A stretch of 64,000 nt of DNA from Cryptomeria japonica. Taxonomy: Eukaryota > Streptophyta > Pinopsida > Cupressales > Cupressaceae. The stretch lies in assembly GCF_030272615.1 (NCBI RefSeq), contig NW_026729146.1, positions 62,001-126,000 on the forward strand, written 5' to 3'. The position numbers were made by a program, and so were the translations under genes. The notes under the pieces were generated by a model, which saw only the letters and a program-made list of their open reading frames with translations, did no database searches and had not been told where the DNA came from. Each line of letters opens with the position of its first letter. The stretch's first letter is position 1. Shown piece after piece: positions 12,189-23,035 of the stretch.

Positions 12189-12745
12189 GTGACAGACAAA
12201 AGCGATGGTCAAATCCCAACCCAGATTCCGCAGGTAATATTATTTAATTTAATTTTACAATAGAAATAGAACTATTTGATTATTAAATCGATTTTTCTAA
12301 AAAAAATTATTGTTTTTTTGTTTCTTTGAGGACAAATTAAGATTCCGGATCAAGTAACAGCAAACACAAGCGCGAGTAAATCTACTATCCAGGTGGCACT
12401 GGCTGTGGCGTTGGCGGGACGAAGCTTCAGTGTTATGTGAATGACTCGGGAATCGCGATGAGCGGCCACACCAAAGCATTCAAAATACTCTTTATGTCGG
12501 ATATTGTAGCGTTTCAAGCTTCAGTTCTGCCTGCTATAACCGTGGCCACTATGTCTCAAATATCTTCAAAAGTTGACTGTTTCATCTGCATCACTCTATG
12601 GGTCGCTACAGTGTGCTTCACTATGAGCTTCCACGCTGCAGCGTATGTGGTCGTTCTCCCTAACCTTAAGTTGATTGTGCTGGTTTCTGTTGGTATATTT
12701 GGCGCAGGAATGGTACTGCTAGTAGCTTTTACCATCTTCTATTAA
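12189..12745 (+). pseudogene. PGG-domain membrane protein, frameshifted
   Basis: Two exons can be modelled. The first (12189-12233) follows TTTTTAAG and ends CAG|GTAATA, encoding VTDKSDGQIPTQIPQ. The second (12342-12745) follows AAATTAAG and continues in phase 0. It opens with IPDQVTANTSASKSTIQVAL, matching the KSVIQLTVAL of the intact gene at 41462-42574. The frame then breaks at about 12432-12440: a TGA at 12438 ends the first frame and the homology continues in another. The remainder aligns well, with ATMSQISSKVDCFI against ATVSEISAKMEYLI and FHAAAYVV shared exactly. Three hydrophobic segments fit membrane helices. The PGG motif itself is lost (YVNDSG replaces YAVPGG). It is likely a dead paralogue. 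Confidence 0.75.
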
Positions 12746-13063
12746 GTTACTGCCACAAGTAGAGTACTGAACATAGAGGCATTTCTAGACTAATTTTTCT
12801 GGGCGATTTTGATTAGAAGCATAAATACATTTGTCCAGTATATTTTATTGTGATGATAAATTATGGAGTGTGATTTTTAAATGATGGGGAATGCTCAATG
12901 AAAGTCTTTATCAATTATTTTTGTAATGATTCATTATGGTTATGAATATTATTATTTGAGAAAAATTAGTAAATTTGATTGTAAAACTATTGATTGCTTG
13001 CTATATTGACACTAAAATTGTTTCTTCTATTATTGACTTATAGTCATCAATTGTTAGATTCAG
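12746..13063. other. Spacer between PGG pseudogene and Copia LTR
   Basis: This is AT-rich sequence with no frame or repeat that I can recognise. Part of it may be the 3' untranslated region of the former gene. Confidence 0.5.
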
Positions 13064-13361
13064 TGTTAGGATTGAATGCGAAATTGAAGTGCAGAAATTA
13101 AACAGAGAATTCATAGATAGCGACAAAAGAGAAACACACAATTTTATCATGGTTCGACAGATTGCCTACATCCACACTCAAAGCAGGGGAATCAATTTTA
13201 TTAATGACCAATTCTAGTTTGACATACACAGCTGCAAGCAACTTCAGAACACACACAGAAAATGATATTCAACCAGCTCTTTAAAGAGCTCTACATCAGA
13301 AGTTGAAAGGCCAAAGGATTTTGCGGCAAAAAGGAGGAGTCGTTGGACTTCACTTCCAACA
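13064..13361 (-). repeat. Copia 3' LTR (298 bp)
   Basis: The plus strand runs from TGTTAGGATT to TTCCAACA, so the ends form the short inverted repeat TGTTRGRA...CA typical of LTRs. On the element's (minus) strand it is directly preceded by the purine-rich AAGTGGGAGAT at 13362-13372, a good polypurine tract. The pol frame of the neighbouring Copia relic runs up to it. No second LTR was found in the window. Confidence 0.7.
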
Positions 13362-13364
13362 ATC

Positions 13365-14880
13365 TCCCACTTGAAGGCCAATGAACTGCTGCACAAGTAG
13401 ATTCCCCCACTCAGTCCTGTTATCATATATTGGAAAGGCCGAGAAAAGGTCGACAGAACTTGAACTTCTCCCATTTAACAACTTTGGTGAGCACATCAGC
13501 TAGGTTATCCTCGGTGTGAATTTTGTCTACATGAAACTTGCCCTCTTTGACCATGTAATGAACATAATGACTACATACATCGATGTGTTTTGACCGAGGC
13601 TAAGATGTCTAATGCTTAGTCATAAAGATGGCATTGCGATTATCACAAAACAAGGCAAAATCTAATTCTTCAAACCCAATTCACTGAACAAGAGTTGCAA
13701 CCATACCATCTCCTTTGCTCCCTCAAAAAGAGCTATATATTTAGCCTCTACAGTTGATTAAGCAACTATATGTTGTAATTTAGCAGCCCAACTGATCGCT
13801 GCCCACACAAATGTGAAAGCATAACCTGAAGTAGACTTTCGTTTGTCCAAATCCTCAAGAAAATCAGAATCAGTAAACCCTGGCAAGTGTGCCTTGCCCT
13901 TCCCAAAATATAAACAAAAATCTGAAGTAAGCTTGAGATACCGTAAAATATACTTGACCACCTCCCAATGTGGTTTGCCCAGATTAGACATAAATCTGCT
14001 CACCACTCCTACAACATGAGCAATATCCGGACGAGTAGACACCATAGCGTACATAAGACTCCCAACTGTAGATTTGTATGGAATATTGTCCATAAACTCC
14101 TTGTCTTCTTGTGTTTTTGGACACAATTGAGAAGACAACTAAAAATGAGAGGCTAAGGGGATGCATACAAACTTAGCATCCACCATACCAAATATGTCCA
14201 ATACTTTTTTGATGTAGTCTTGTTGAGATAGTTTGAGTTCTTTCTTTTTCCTATCCCGAATAATGGTCATCCCAAGGATTTTCTTTGTTGCCCCTACATC
14301 TTTCATGGAAAACTCATTAGCTAAGTGAGATTTAAGCTCATGAACAATTTTCATGCTTGTGTCATCCACTAGCATATCATCCACATAAAGGAGAAGTATA
14401 ACAAATTTGCCATTGGGAAGCTTTTAAAAATAGATACAAGGATCAGACTTACAACGAGTAAACTTCTGATCAATCATAAACTTATCAAATTTGAGATACC
14501 ACTATCTTGGGGTTTTCTTAAGTGCATACAAACTCCGTTTCAATCTACAATAGAGATGTTCCTAACCCTTTTTGATAAATCCTTCAGGCTGATGCATAAA
14601 CAAATCCCTCATTAAGGTTGCCATGGAGAAATGGCGTCTTCACATCCAATTGTTCAAGCTCAAGATCCCAGGCTAAAACCAATCCCAATACTTCTTGGAT
14701 GGTAGTCATTTTGACTACTGGTGAAATTTTTTCTTTAAAATGGAGGTCTTGCTTCTAAGCGTACCCCTTGACAACTAGTCTTGCTTGAAACCGTTTCCGA
14801 CCACTAGCTTCATCCTTCAATTTATACACCCACTTATTATGGTTCTCTTCACACCTTTTGTGGCAGCGGATAAACTATAT
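13365..14880 (-). pseudogene. Copia-type pol fragment (RT and RNase H)
   Basis: The minus strand holds the C-terminal part of a Copia polyprotein in broken frames. Near 14876-14790: NKWVYKLKDEASGR and KRFQARLVVKGY. At 14640-14680: LDVKTPFLHGNL, the Copia RT hallmark. At 14384-14139: VDDMLVDD, where the RT active site would read YVDDML. At 14138-13758: STVGSLMYAMVSTRPDIAHV, with HWEVVKYILRYLK and DKRKSTSGYAF further on. At 13757-13480: RNase H parts including EAKYIALFEGAKEMVWL and RSKHIDVCSHYV, then NLADVLTKVV. Gag, protease and integrase are absent, so the element is truncated at its 5' side. The downstream LTR is at 13064-13361. Confidence 0.88.
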
Positions 14881-15080
14881 ATGATCCTCTTTTGATGTTG
14901 TTAGTTATTGTTAGTTGACATTGCTCTGATGAACTTTCATACTATGCACGTTTGATGCACTCCATGTTGGTCTTTTGATGTACTTGATACTTTATCTTTA
15001 ATAAATAAAATTGTGTAAGCATTAAAAAATCTCCCACTTAACTATCCCTTGGCTACAGAAAAACACTCCTACCCAATGGA
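14881..15080. other. Junction between Copia relic and ORF1-type element
   Basis: AT-rich spacer. At 15029-15040 the plus strand reads ATCTCCCACTTA, which resembles the polypurine tract of the neighbouring Copia in the same orientation. It may be a scrap of a second Copia copy. Confidence 0.3.
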
Positions 15081-15084
15081 CTCC

Positions 15085-16783
15085 TGCTCTTTCAATGACT
15101 CTTTCTCTTTTTGCACTGAATGACGCTGAGTTTTGGATTGTGAAATCTCAGGCAGGTTCACATTCTCGCTTGAAGATTTTATCCTTGGCTGTGACTGAGA
15201 TCGTCTGGGGACGGCCTCTTCTGCGGGTGACGTTCCTTTGTCTATTACAATTGGTGGGCCGAAGGTGGATACCAAAGGGTCTCCTACTAGTGATGCTTCG
15301 AATGGTAGTGTTCCGGTTTCCTCTATTGTGGATTGGGCTACCCATAGCTTGGTGTCTGCGGCTGTTCCTATGTTCAACACCTTGGGCTCTTAGGGTGTCT
15401 ACTGACACTGAAAAGGAGATCGTCCATAACTCCTATGTGTTTAAGTCTCATGGACTCATTTGCAGGTTTCAGGGCTTTTGCCCAAGCCTTCCTCAGCTAC
15501 ACACCAGGATATCCCAAAACTAGGAGCCGATCTTAAAGGGTACTATTAACATTTATCCTTTATCCAATGGTTTTTTCATTGCTAAATTTGAACAGGCTGA
15601 GGATAGATCAAAAATCTTATGTAACAATCCTTTTAGCTAGGAGGATAAATTTGTATTGATGGTTAAACCCTGGTTCTTGGATTTTAACCCATCTATGGAT
15701 TCATTTATGAAGATTCCTATTTGGGTTAGGCTCCCTAACCTCCCCCTTCATCTATTGATAGAGTCTTTGCTAGAGGAAGTGGGGGAGGCTTTAGGTGACT
15801 TCCTAATGATTCATAAGGATTCTTACAATATTTATCATTCTACTTATGCTTGGATTTTGGTTGATACTGATGTTTCTAAAGAGCTCCCTACTGAGATAAA
15901 TATTGACTCTTCTTTGGGATCTTGGGTCCAACCACTCAAACATGAGGGCATCTCCTTTAGATGTCGAAATTGGTTCTATACTCGACATGTTGTTGCACAG
16001 TGTGATTCAGATAAAAATAAAAAAAAAATTGTTTCTTGCTGGAAGGGTGCTTCTTCTGAACACTACTTTGTTCGAAAAAAAAGCTTCTCCCAAGTGTTTG
16101 TGTAGGTTCCTCAAGCCATTGATGGTGATGGTAATGTGCCTTAGACTGGTGCCCCTACTATGGTCCTTGCAAATGGAAGTTATGTTGTTTCTTCACCTAA
16201 GGTATGTGTGGATACTTCCTATGGTTGTGGCATCCCAGCTGATCAGTTGAAGCATGTTGGAAGCTCTTCAATGATGGTTGACCTTCCCGCTTCCCAGATT
16301 GTTGTTAGATTGTCGTCTGGTCCTTCTGATTCTCAAATTTTTGTGGTCTTTGCCTCTCAAGATGATGCCATTGTTCCTCCTATTGGTGGGAAGTCCTCTA
16401 TTCTGGACCCGTCTTCTTGGCAAAGCACTATTGCTAGAGTTAAGGAGGGATGGATTACCGTTAAAAGTAATAAATCCAAATCGTCTCAGTCCTCTTTTGA
16501 TATGATCCTTCACTCCCACAAGTGTAGATCAAATCCTTGATCTGTCCTGGTTGGGTTGGGGTTGCTTGTTGGTATTTGGCTTTTGCAGCCTGTTGTTTCT
16601 TGTTGGGGGTCCTTCTTGTGTTATCCCCCATTTTTTGTATGGTTTTGTCCTGTCTCACTTTTGTTCTGTATCGTTAGGTGGACTCTCAAGTTTATCTTAA
16701 GGTTCAAGTTTCAGGTCCTTCCAAAACCTATTTTGTAAAAGGTTTCAGGTCCATTCAAAACTTGTTTTCCCTTAATCAAAAAC
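15085..16783 (+). mobile_element. Non-autonomous LINE-like element: ORF1 and 3' tail, no ORF2
   Basis: The stretch contains a broken L1-type ORF1 (15.1-16.54 kb) followed by about 240 bases of 3' untranslated sequence. The latter holds repeated GGTTTCAGGTCC...CAAAAC motifs and ends in TTAATCAAAAAC at 16783. No endonuclease or RT lies between the ORF1 stop and the tail. The last 43 bases match the tail of the element at 19962-21519 at 37 of 43 positions. This suggests mobilisation in trans by a LINE recognising this tail, as with HAL1-type half-L1s in mammals. Confidence 0.55.
15110..16540 (+). pseudogene. LINE ORF1 with DUF4283, frameshifted
   Basis: The N-terminal third is Ser/Pro/Thr-rich in one frame (VPLSITIGGPKVDTKGSPTS near 15230-15290). 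After a frame change near 15390 a DUF4283 domain follows: RFQGFCPSLPQL and IYPLSNGFFIAKFEQAEDRS, then PWFLDFNPSMDSFMKIPIWV and RLPNLPLHL. A stop at 15639 splits it. A CCHC knuckle position is still visible at about 15960-16005, but its second cysteine is tryptophan (CRNWFYTRHVVAQC), so zinc binding is probably lost. The C-terminal part (to 16540) is Ser-rich and ends with the basic GWITVKSNKSKSSQ. In L1s this protein binds the element's RNA. This copy is dead, and copy B carries the same lesions. Confidence 0.75.
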
Positions 16784-17182
16784 TTTCCAAGATATTTTTT
16801 GCAGATTATTAATTAAGTAAGTTCGTTACTTTAAATATAAGTTGATTTTTATTTTTATTTTGGAAATCTAAATAATATGAGCATTGGAAATTTATTTGGA
16901 AGTTTCTATTGTATTATAGAATAGAAGATATTGTTTGGAGATTATTAATTGAGTTATTTAATTTAAATACATTTGTTTTTGGATATGGAGATGTCTTCTT
17001 TACTTCTTTATAAATATTTTTTATGTCATTCTCTTTGAACATAACCTTTGCACTTTGACAGCTAGGTAGTTATAAATTTATGCATTGAAATCTAAGTAGA
17101 TATAAATTTATGTATTTAATGTAATTGAAAATTTTAGTGTGTAGTTTTTAATTTATATATTGCAAACTATAATCATTTAAAA
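16784..17182. other. AT-rich spacer
   Basis: No frame, repeat or motif is recognised between the end of the ORF1-type element and the hairpin. Confidence 0.55.
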
Positions 17183-17285
17183 AAAATACGCCGAGAGATA
17201 TCCTTCTCGAGGCGTCTATTTCAATTTAGGGTGTAAAATTGATTAAAAATAGACGCCTCGAGAAGGATATCTCTCGGTGTATTTT
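17183..17285. repeat. Near-perfect 39 bp inverted repeat (hairpin), 25-base loop
   Basis: Arms at 17183-17221 and 17247-17285 are complementary except for one G/T pair (17190 with 17278), which would still pair as G-U in RNA. The arm core is GAGATATCCTTCTCGAGGCG. Its GC-richer core stands out from the AT-rich surroundings. It could be a very small MITE, a hairpin insertion or the source of small RNAs. Both units keep it unchanged. Confidence 0.9.
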
Positions 17286-17315
17286 ATATAGATTAAATTA
17301 AAATTTAAGGTATAT

Positions 17316-17950
17316 ATGCTAGTGGATGTTGGGTTTAACTTGGAAATTGGCCTTAAATGCATTTGGAGAGATGTTCTGTCTTTCTGTACCATCCATCCTA
17401 AAGGCAAATGGGGCATTTCCCTCCTCCTTGGTAATAAATGGGCTAAATATGTTATCAACTGGGGACAATCCCCCTGTACCCATGCTCTATGGATTATCCT
17501 TCACTTTAATGAGAAAACCTTTGGGATTTATTCAGTTTATGCCCCCAATGACTATAGGGACTGGGCTAACCTTTGGAGCTGGATGACTACTCTAGAAGAT
17601 GTTCCTTGGCTATTAGGGGGTGACTTAAATATGCTGGAAAGAGCTGAAGATAAGAGTGGGGGTAATTGGTTTGAATGGAAAGGATTTGAAAGATTGTATT
17701 GGGAAAGAATGGTTAATAAACTAAAACTTGTTGATCCTATATTAGGTAGAAAGGGGGAAATCAATTCAGTGTGGTTTACATGGTGCAACTATCAGCAACT
17801 CTCCAAGAGAATATAATGCAGATTGGATAGATTTTACTATAACAGAGAGGTGTTTAGAATCCAAAAGGACAATCATGGGGATAAATATTTAGTTACTCCC
17901 TACAATAATGGACTTTTTCTCTGTATAGAATTACAAAGCCCCAAAATGTG
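17316..17950 (+). pseudogene. LINE ORF2 fragment: APE-type endonuclease
   Basis: An uninterrupted 166-residue frame (17316-17816) carries the second half of an endonuclease/exonuclease/phosphatase domain of plant L1 type. It contains IYSVYAPNDYRDW, WLLGGDLNM (equivalent to GDFN, with catalytic Asp and Asn) and, near the end, SVWFTWCNY. The N-terminal catalytic Asn and Glu motifs and the terminal SDH motif are missing. A further stretch to about 17950 is too decayed to read. No RT follows, so this is a truncated piece. Orientation matches the ORF1-type element at 15.1-16.8 kb, but the latter's tail and the hairpin separate them, so they are probably independent insertions. Confidence 0.75.
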
Positions 17951-19520
17951 GCAACAAAAACTATTTTTAATCTCGAAATAAAATCTTGAAACTATTTAAA
18001 TATCAAATATCAAATTTAATCTGAATCCATTTTGTGACCATAAGGTTTGTGCCTTATTTGTCATCATTCAACCTGGACGAAACTTATTGAGACTGCTTAA
18101 CTATGATCACCAATCACAAGACATCCTTCTTGAATGTGTTTCATAGTACCCACATTTGATCCCAATCCAATCAATGGTAATTCTATGAGAATAAATGCTT
18201 TCATTACAAAACCCCAATCCTATTGTACCAGGAGTGTGCCTCTAAAATTAATAACACCCATCCATTTCAGAAACAAATGTAACTACTCTATTTTATATCT
18301 TGTTAAACTTTTTGTAATATTCACTTCAAATCCAACTAATTTTATTTGCACAATAGCTAGACAACTCCAGGAAAATTCTATTAAATAACGTAATTATTTT
18401 AATTATTTATTCAAGAACAAACATACTTTTAATAGAAAAAACGTCCTTCCTACTAATATAGTTCCATATATATCTAAGATTAAATTTGCCATTTGTAATA
18501 TCTTGATTTATTTTTTTGAACAAAAAATAACTATACTCGGATCATAATTTGCATGGTTAACTTGGTAACATTTCCTAAGATTAAATACAAGAATATTTCT
18601 CATAAGCTCAAAATAAAATTAATATATTTCTTTCTATGTTGATTACAAACTATACAGTTTCTATCAAAAACAGAAAAGAAAAAAAAAAAAATCTCCAATC
18701 TCCCTACGGCTATTGCATCAATTCCAGGTAATATTTTTGCAGTCATTGAAGAGGAAATTTAATGGTACGAAAACGTCTACGCATAAATGAACAGAACAAC
18801 AGATTGGGATAGCTACGAGTTACCTCAAGTTTTGCTACTTAAAATAACTTGCTTGCAGAATAGTTTCTCTTGCATGTCTCAATAAAAATGGCACGTGAAC
18901 TTAAATCTAATCCTTATAAACTTCGTCTTAGCACGTAAATGTTACCGTGGCAGCCTTCAATCCTTTTAACATCACGTAAGCTGTAATCTTTTTAACCTCT
19001 GTAAACACTTATATTGTGCCCAGGTTTAACAAATATTTTTATATTTAATCAAATCAAATATAACCAAAACCAACGTCCTTGCAGTTGCTTCATTTTTATT
19101 GAGAGCATACAAAAATAGATCTGAATATGCGAGATTTGACAATTAATAACTTTATAAAAAATGCACTATATCAGCAGTTAATAAATCCAGCGGATTTGGC
19201 TGCAGTGTAATTGATTTGCAAATGTGCACGAAAATGGCCATCTAAATAGCCAAAAATCAGACCAGAAATTATGTGATTTTTCGTACGACAGAACAAAATA
19301 GACTCCCTCAAGTTTTTTACCCATTATAATCATAGCTGAGAATCGTTGATTTTTCACCCTCTTGGAAAAACTGTTTGGTGCAAGAAAATCGGCAGAAAAA
19401 AGATACCGGTAGGAAAAAAACAGCGTGAGACACATTTCCGGTGGGGGAGCTCCCCAACAGGAAATAGCCTATCGGCTAATAAGAAAAAAGCCTTAGATAT
19501 ACAGACGATTGATGTCTAAT
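17951..19520. other. AT-rich stretch without recognisable genes
   Basis: Frames reach 84-85 residues (18134-18388 plus; 19435-19178 minus) but show no known motif. An A-rich run near 18681-18691 differs by one base between the units. The copy in the second unit is 60450-62019. Confidence 0.55.
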
Positions 19521-19528
19521 TAGCAAAA

Positions 19529-21770
19529 TGAACACATCATATCAACTGAAACTTCATTTCTATGGGATAACAAACACGTTGTGTATTGCAACCTAGAGGC
19601 TTCTATTTATATTATATGTTATGAAGGATAGTGGCAATACTGAACATAAAATTCCACACAAACTATTATAATAGACAATATTAATGACTTTCATATCTAG
19701 ATAAGTGATGTGAAATTAAAAGAAATAAGATCATATGAATTGAAAACTTGGTTTTTGTGAGTTGCAAAACATAGTGCATATTACTACCTACAACATTCTA
19801 TTTATATCCAGCTTAACAAAAAGCCAATCTAACTATTGAACATCAATGCCCACACACACCATTTCAATAGATAATAAAAAGTATATTATGTATTATAACA
19901 TAGAAAAGATGGATATTCTAAACATACAACAATCCACTATTATAACCTATTAAATTTTGGAATGACAAGCAGGAGTGGGTCATCGAGCGGGAGCAGGTCG
20001 GTGACTAGGGTTTCCTATGGTGATCAAGCCGTAGGGGAAGCCGATGGGGAGGATGGAGACAGATCTGCTAAGGAGGTGGGCATGGTTGTGGCGGAAGCTG
20101 GTCAGTCGTGGGTATCGGATGGTGTCGATGCCTCTCGTGGTCCCTGCTTTGCAGGCCGCTAGTCTCTGCTCCCTCTTTCGGAGCTTGTTGATGGTAGCTA
20201 TGATGGGGATCTTGGTGTTTCTTGCGCTTGGTGGTGTGCCCCTTTGGGGTTGGATACCCACCCTTGTTGGCTGGGTTGCCTTGCTCCTCTCCTCAGCTTT
20301 GTTGTCCTTCTTCGTAGAGGATGCTTTTGTTCTCTTTGGGCTTGGTGTGGTCTGATCTGTTGCATCTTTCAGATGGCCCTCCCTTTGATTTGGGACCCAC
20401 GTGGATCTTCTACATCTAGGCTTTTTCTAGGGTTTGTGTGCTCTCCCTTCCCCGTGGGTTGTCTTCTTTCCTTGGGATGGGATTGTTTGTTTGATGCTAC
20501 TCTGTTCCTTCTTATGGTGGCATTGTCTTTTCTAGAACCCTAGTTTAAGGCCATGAGGGTGGGGATGCACTGTTTGCTTCCAAGGCCCTTTCCCCCCTTT
20601 CTTTTGATTTATCTGGCTGGTCCTTTGGGGTTTCTATTAGTTCTTTTGGATTTTATTCTGCCCTGGATCTTGGTAGAAGATTTGATGATGGGTTGTTCTC
20701 TTGGGTCCAACCCTGTTTTTGCCTATAAGATCTCTTGGCTTGCCTTCTCTCTACAACTTGGGTTCTCTTTAGTTTGCCTTATTGAGGTGGCCCTTCCTTC
20801 TCTATTGGCGGAGATGGATGGTTTTGGACTTAACCTCCCTCCTATTGAGGTGGAGTTGGGTGTTGTAGTACATCCTGGGTATTTCTATCCTATAGAGGTG
20901 GATAGATGCTTTTTTGTTGGAGGTTCGGTTTTCAGATGCTTCGAGGGTGCTGGCATTAGATATGTGGGTTTGGGAGCCACCTCAAAACCCATTTCTAATG
21001 TTAGGGGTGCCTTTCAAAACCCCCATGTTATGGTTTAGTTTTTGGTGGTTTTGGGAGCCATTGTAAAACCCAATCCGAAGGTTAGGGGAGCCTTTCAAAA
21101 CCCTCATGCTTATCTTTGGTTGGATGTTGACAGTTTTGAAGGGCCGAACTTAGTTTGTCATTGTTTTTGGTTAAGGATACGGCTAGCCTTATGCTGCCTA
21201 ATTTTTCTGAATATGGGTAGCAAATTTGAGAAAATCCCTGATGCTTGGATGTGGGAGTCTATCCACTTCATCTAGTGTTCTAGGCTATGATGCATGCAGG
21301 TTTGGTGTTGGCTTTTCTTTGTTTGTGGTAGTGCTGGATTTTGGCTGGTACTAGCCAATTTTGTTGATTTAGTCTACTAATTTTAGTTGCCTATCTTTCT
21401 AGCAGAAGTTTCTTTGTAGGTTCGAGATCCTAGCAAAATTTGAGGGTTTTGGGTCCCTTTAAAACCTGGTGTATGGGGTTTCGGGTTCTCTCAAAACCTG
21501 TTTTCCCTTAATAAAAAACATAAAGAAGATGGACAAGGCATCATATGAACAAAAAACTTGGTTTGTGTAGGTTGCAATACATGTGTTTTTCAATCTTGAG
21601 GCTTCTATTAATATTCAATGTTACAAAAGATAGTACAAGTATTAAACATCAATGCCCACATATACTCTTATAGTAGGCAAGAAAAAGTCTTTTAATATCC
21701 AAAGGAGTGATGTAAAATGAATAGAACAAAGACTTCATAGGAAGAATGAAAATGGTATGTGTAGGTTGAA
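19529..21770. repeat. Diverged ~195 bp tandem repeats, split by an insertion
   Basis: Unit starts are near 19529, 19725, 21530 and 21723. Shared blocks include AACTTGGTTT, GTGTAGGTTGCAA-like sequence, a CTTCTATT block and CATCAATGCCCACA. Spacing is about 196 and 193 bases within each half. The two halves are separated by the ORF2-less element at 19962-21519. The array therefore existed first and was later interrupted. Confidence 0.7.
19962..21519 (+). mobile_element. Second ORF2-less retroelement with hairpin-rich 3' tail
   Basis: The segment is much richer in G and C than its AT-rich flanks. It starts with a short Ser/Gly-rich frame (MTSRSGSSSGSRSVTRVSYG) and then has only broken frames with no endonuclease, RT or DUF4283 that I can see. 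From about 20960 the sequence repeats GGTTTTGGGAGCC...CCTTTCAAAACCC blocks about 81 bases apart. It ends with TTCGGGTTCTCTCAAAACC and CCCTTAATAAAAAAC. AACATAGAAAAGATGGA (19897-19913) and AACATAAAGAAGATGGA (21517-21533) could be a decayed 17-base target duplication, matching at 15 of 17 bases, but they lie in repeated DNA. The internal 8.6 kb duplication starts inside this element at 20645. Confidence 0.55.
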
Positions 21771-23030
21771 AAACACAGTGTATATTGATAGGAAGTGTGA
21801 ACTTGGTTACCAGTGGAAAACACAAGATGCATTGCAATATTTCTATCTATCATGTCAAATAAAGGTTTCTAAGGGTGGAAATCATAAGATGTATTATGAA
21901 AATCCTACCTATCATGTCAAATAAAGGAGGGCAGTTATATGGATGTCTAAGGTGAGTACACTAGAATACGTAGGTACCTCTATATAGAGGGCATCATTGC
22001 ATTCTACCTAGAGGATACTTTTTGAGCCTTGTCCCTATCTTGTGGGTCACCTCAACCATGCTTCTTTGCAAATACAGAGAAAGTGTGTTCTAGTCACCTC
22101 AAGAGTTAAGTTGGGCCATTTTAATAAATATTGTTGGCTAGATTCATATTCTATAGCTTGGTTTAACAATGTAAGGAAGAAAAAAAAGTAGGTATTTTCT
22201 ACAACATTGTCATGTTTCATCTTTAAAAGAATATTGCACATAGATTTTATTCCCAAATTTCCATCCTACTATATATTACTTCTTAGTCTACATCAACCAT
22301 TACAAACCATTACTCAATTATTTTTTCTCTTATATTTTTTCTCATAGAATTCTTTTATGTACAAGATATTGTTGGTTCAGTGCCTTTTTTTATGTACATC
22401 GCAACTTGCACTACAACAAATCATTATCTAGTCTAATTTGATCAAGTACACTCACTCAAAGATGGTTGGTGAAAGTCATTTTCTCCTTTTCCTTGGGGTT
22501 ATTACTAAACCTTTTAAATCACTTCTACTTTGTTTTCTAAACAAACATCAATTAAAAATTTAGATGATTATATAATACTCTATTTTTAATAGATCGCAAT
22601 TTCAATTGCCTTTCAAGGATAAATTTTCTTTGCATTAGGTAGATTCCAAAGTTTAAAACAACCAAGGAGTAAGATAATGTCAATACCACATGTGTGTGGA
22701 GATAATTTCATAGTGGACTGGGTTAACAAATTCTAATATGAAAATATATAGTTATATAACAACATATGAACCCACGAGTGGATCAAAAAATTATGATGTG
22801 AACATGTAGAGCTATACAACCACATACTTTTATGCTAGGAATTATCATATCCTAGTTCTAATCTAACTATGTTTTATGGATCTATTCTATTCTCTTTTAA
22901 GCAAAAATGTAAATGTGAAAATGTTGGTCTACATACTTCAATATAACCTACATATTTGTACATTTTTTCAGTTAATTAAATGTTACCATTCTCAATCCAT
23001 ATTTATTATTTTTGAGGTTCCATTCATTGC
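21771..23030. other. AT-rich stretch without recognisable genes
   Basis: Only frames under 70 codons occur and I recognise no motif. It is duplicated at 30382-31641. Confidence 0.5.
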
Positions 23031-23035
23031 AAATT

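Larger units (their letters stand above)
1..21501 (+). repeat. First copy of a 42.5 kb direct repeat (copy A)
   Basis: This segment recurs in the same orientation at 42518-64000. The offset is 42517 before the CT microsatellite and 42499 after it, where copy A carries 18 more bases. In the first 20.6 kb I saw only six substitutions, at 4771, 13981, 17636, 18687, 19640 and 19831; four more fall in the last 860 bases. The left boundary is not visible because homology already runs at base 1. The repeat may be a recent tandem duplication, or two haplotypes laid end to end by an assembler. Confidence 0.97.

Noticed and set aside
13968-14156. Plus-strand frame over the Copia relic
   Set aside because: Antisense shadow of the RT/RNase H coding strand.
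14881-15080. Matching 5' LTR of the Copia relic
   Set aside because: Only a short polypurine-like match was seen and no sequence resembling the 298 bp LTR.
15085-17950. A single L1 with ORF1 and ORF2 on the plus strand
   Set aside because: The ORF1 relic has its own 3' tail at 16783. A spacer and a hairpin follow, and the endonuclease piece starts in mid-domain, so two separate insertions fit better.
20044-20543. Hydrophobic frames that look like membrane proteins
   Set aside because: They lie in overlapping frames of the ORF2-less element, with no start context or family similarity.
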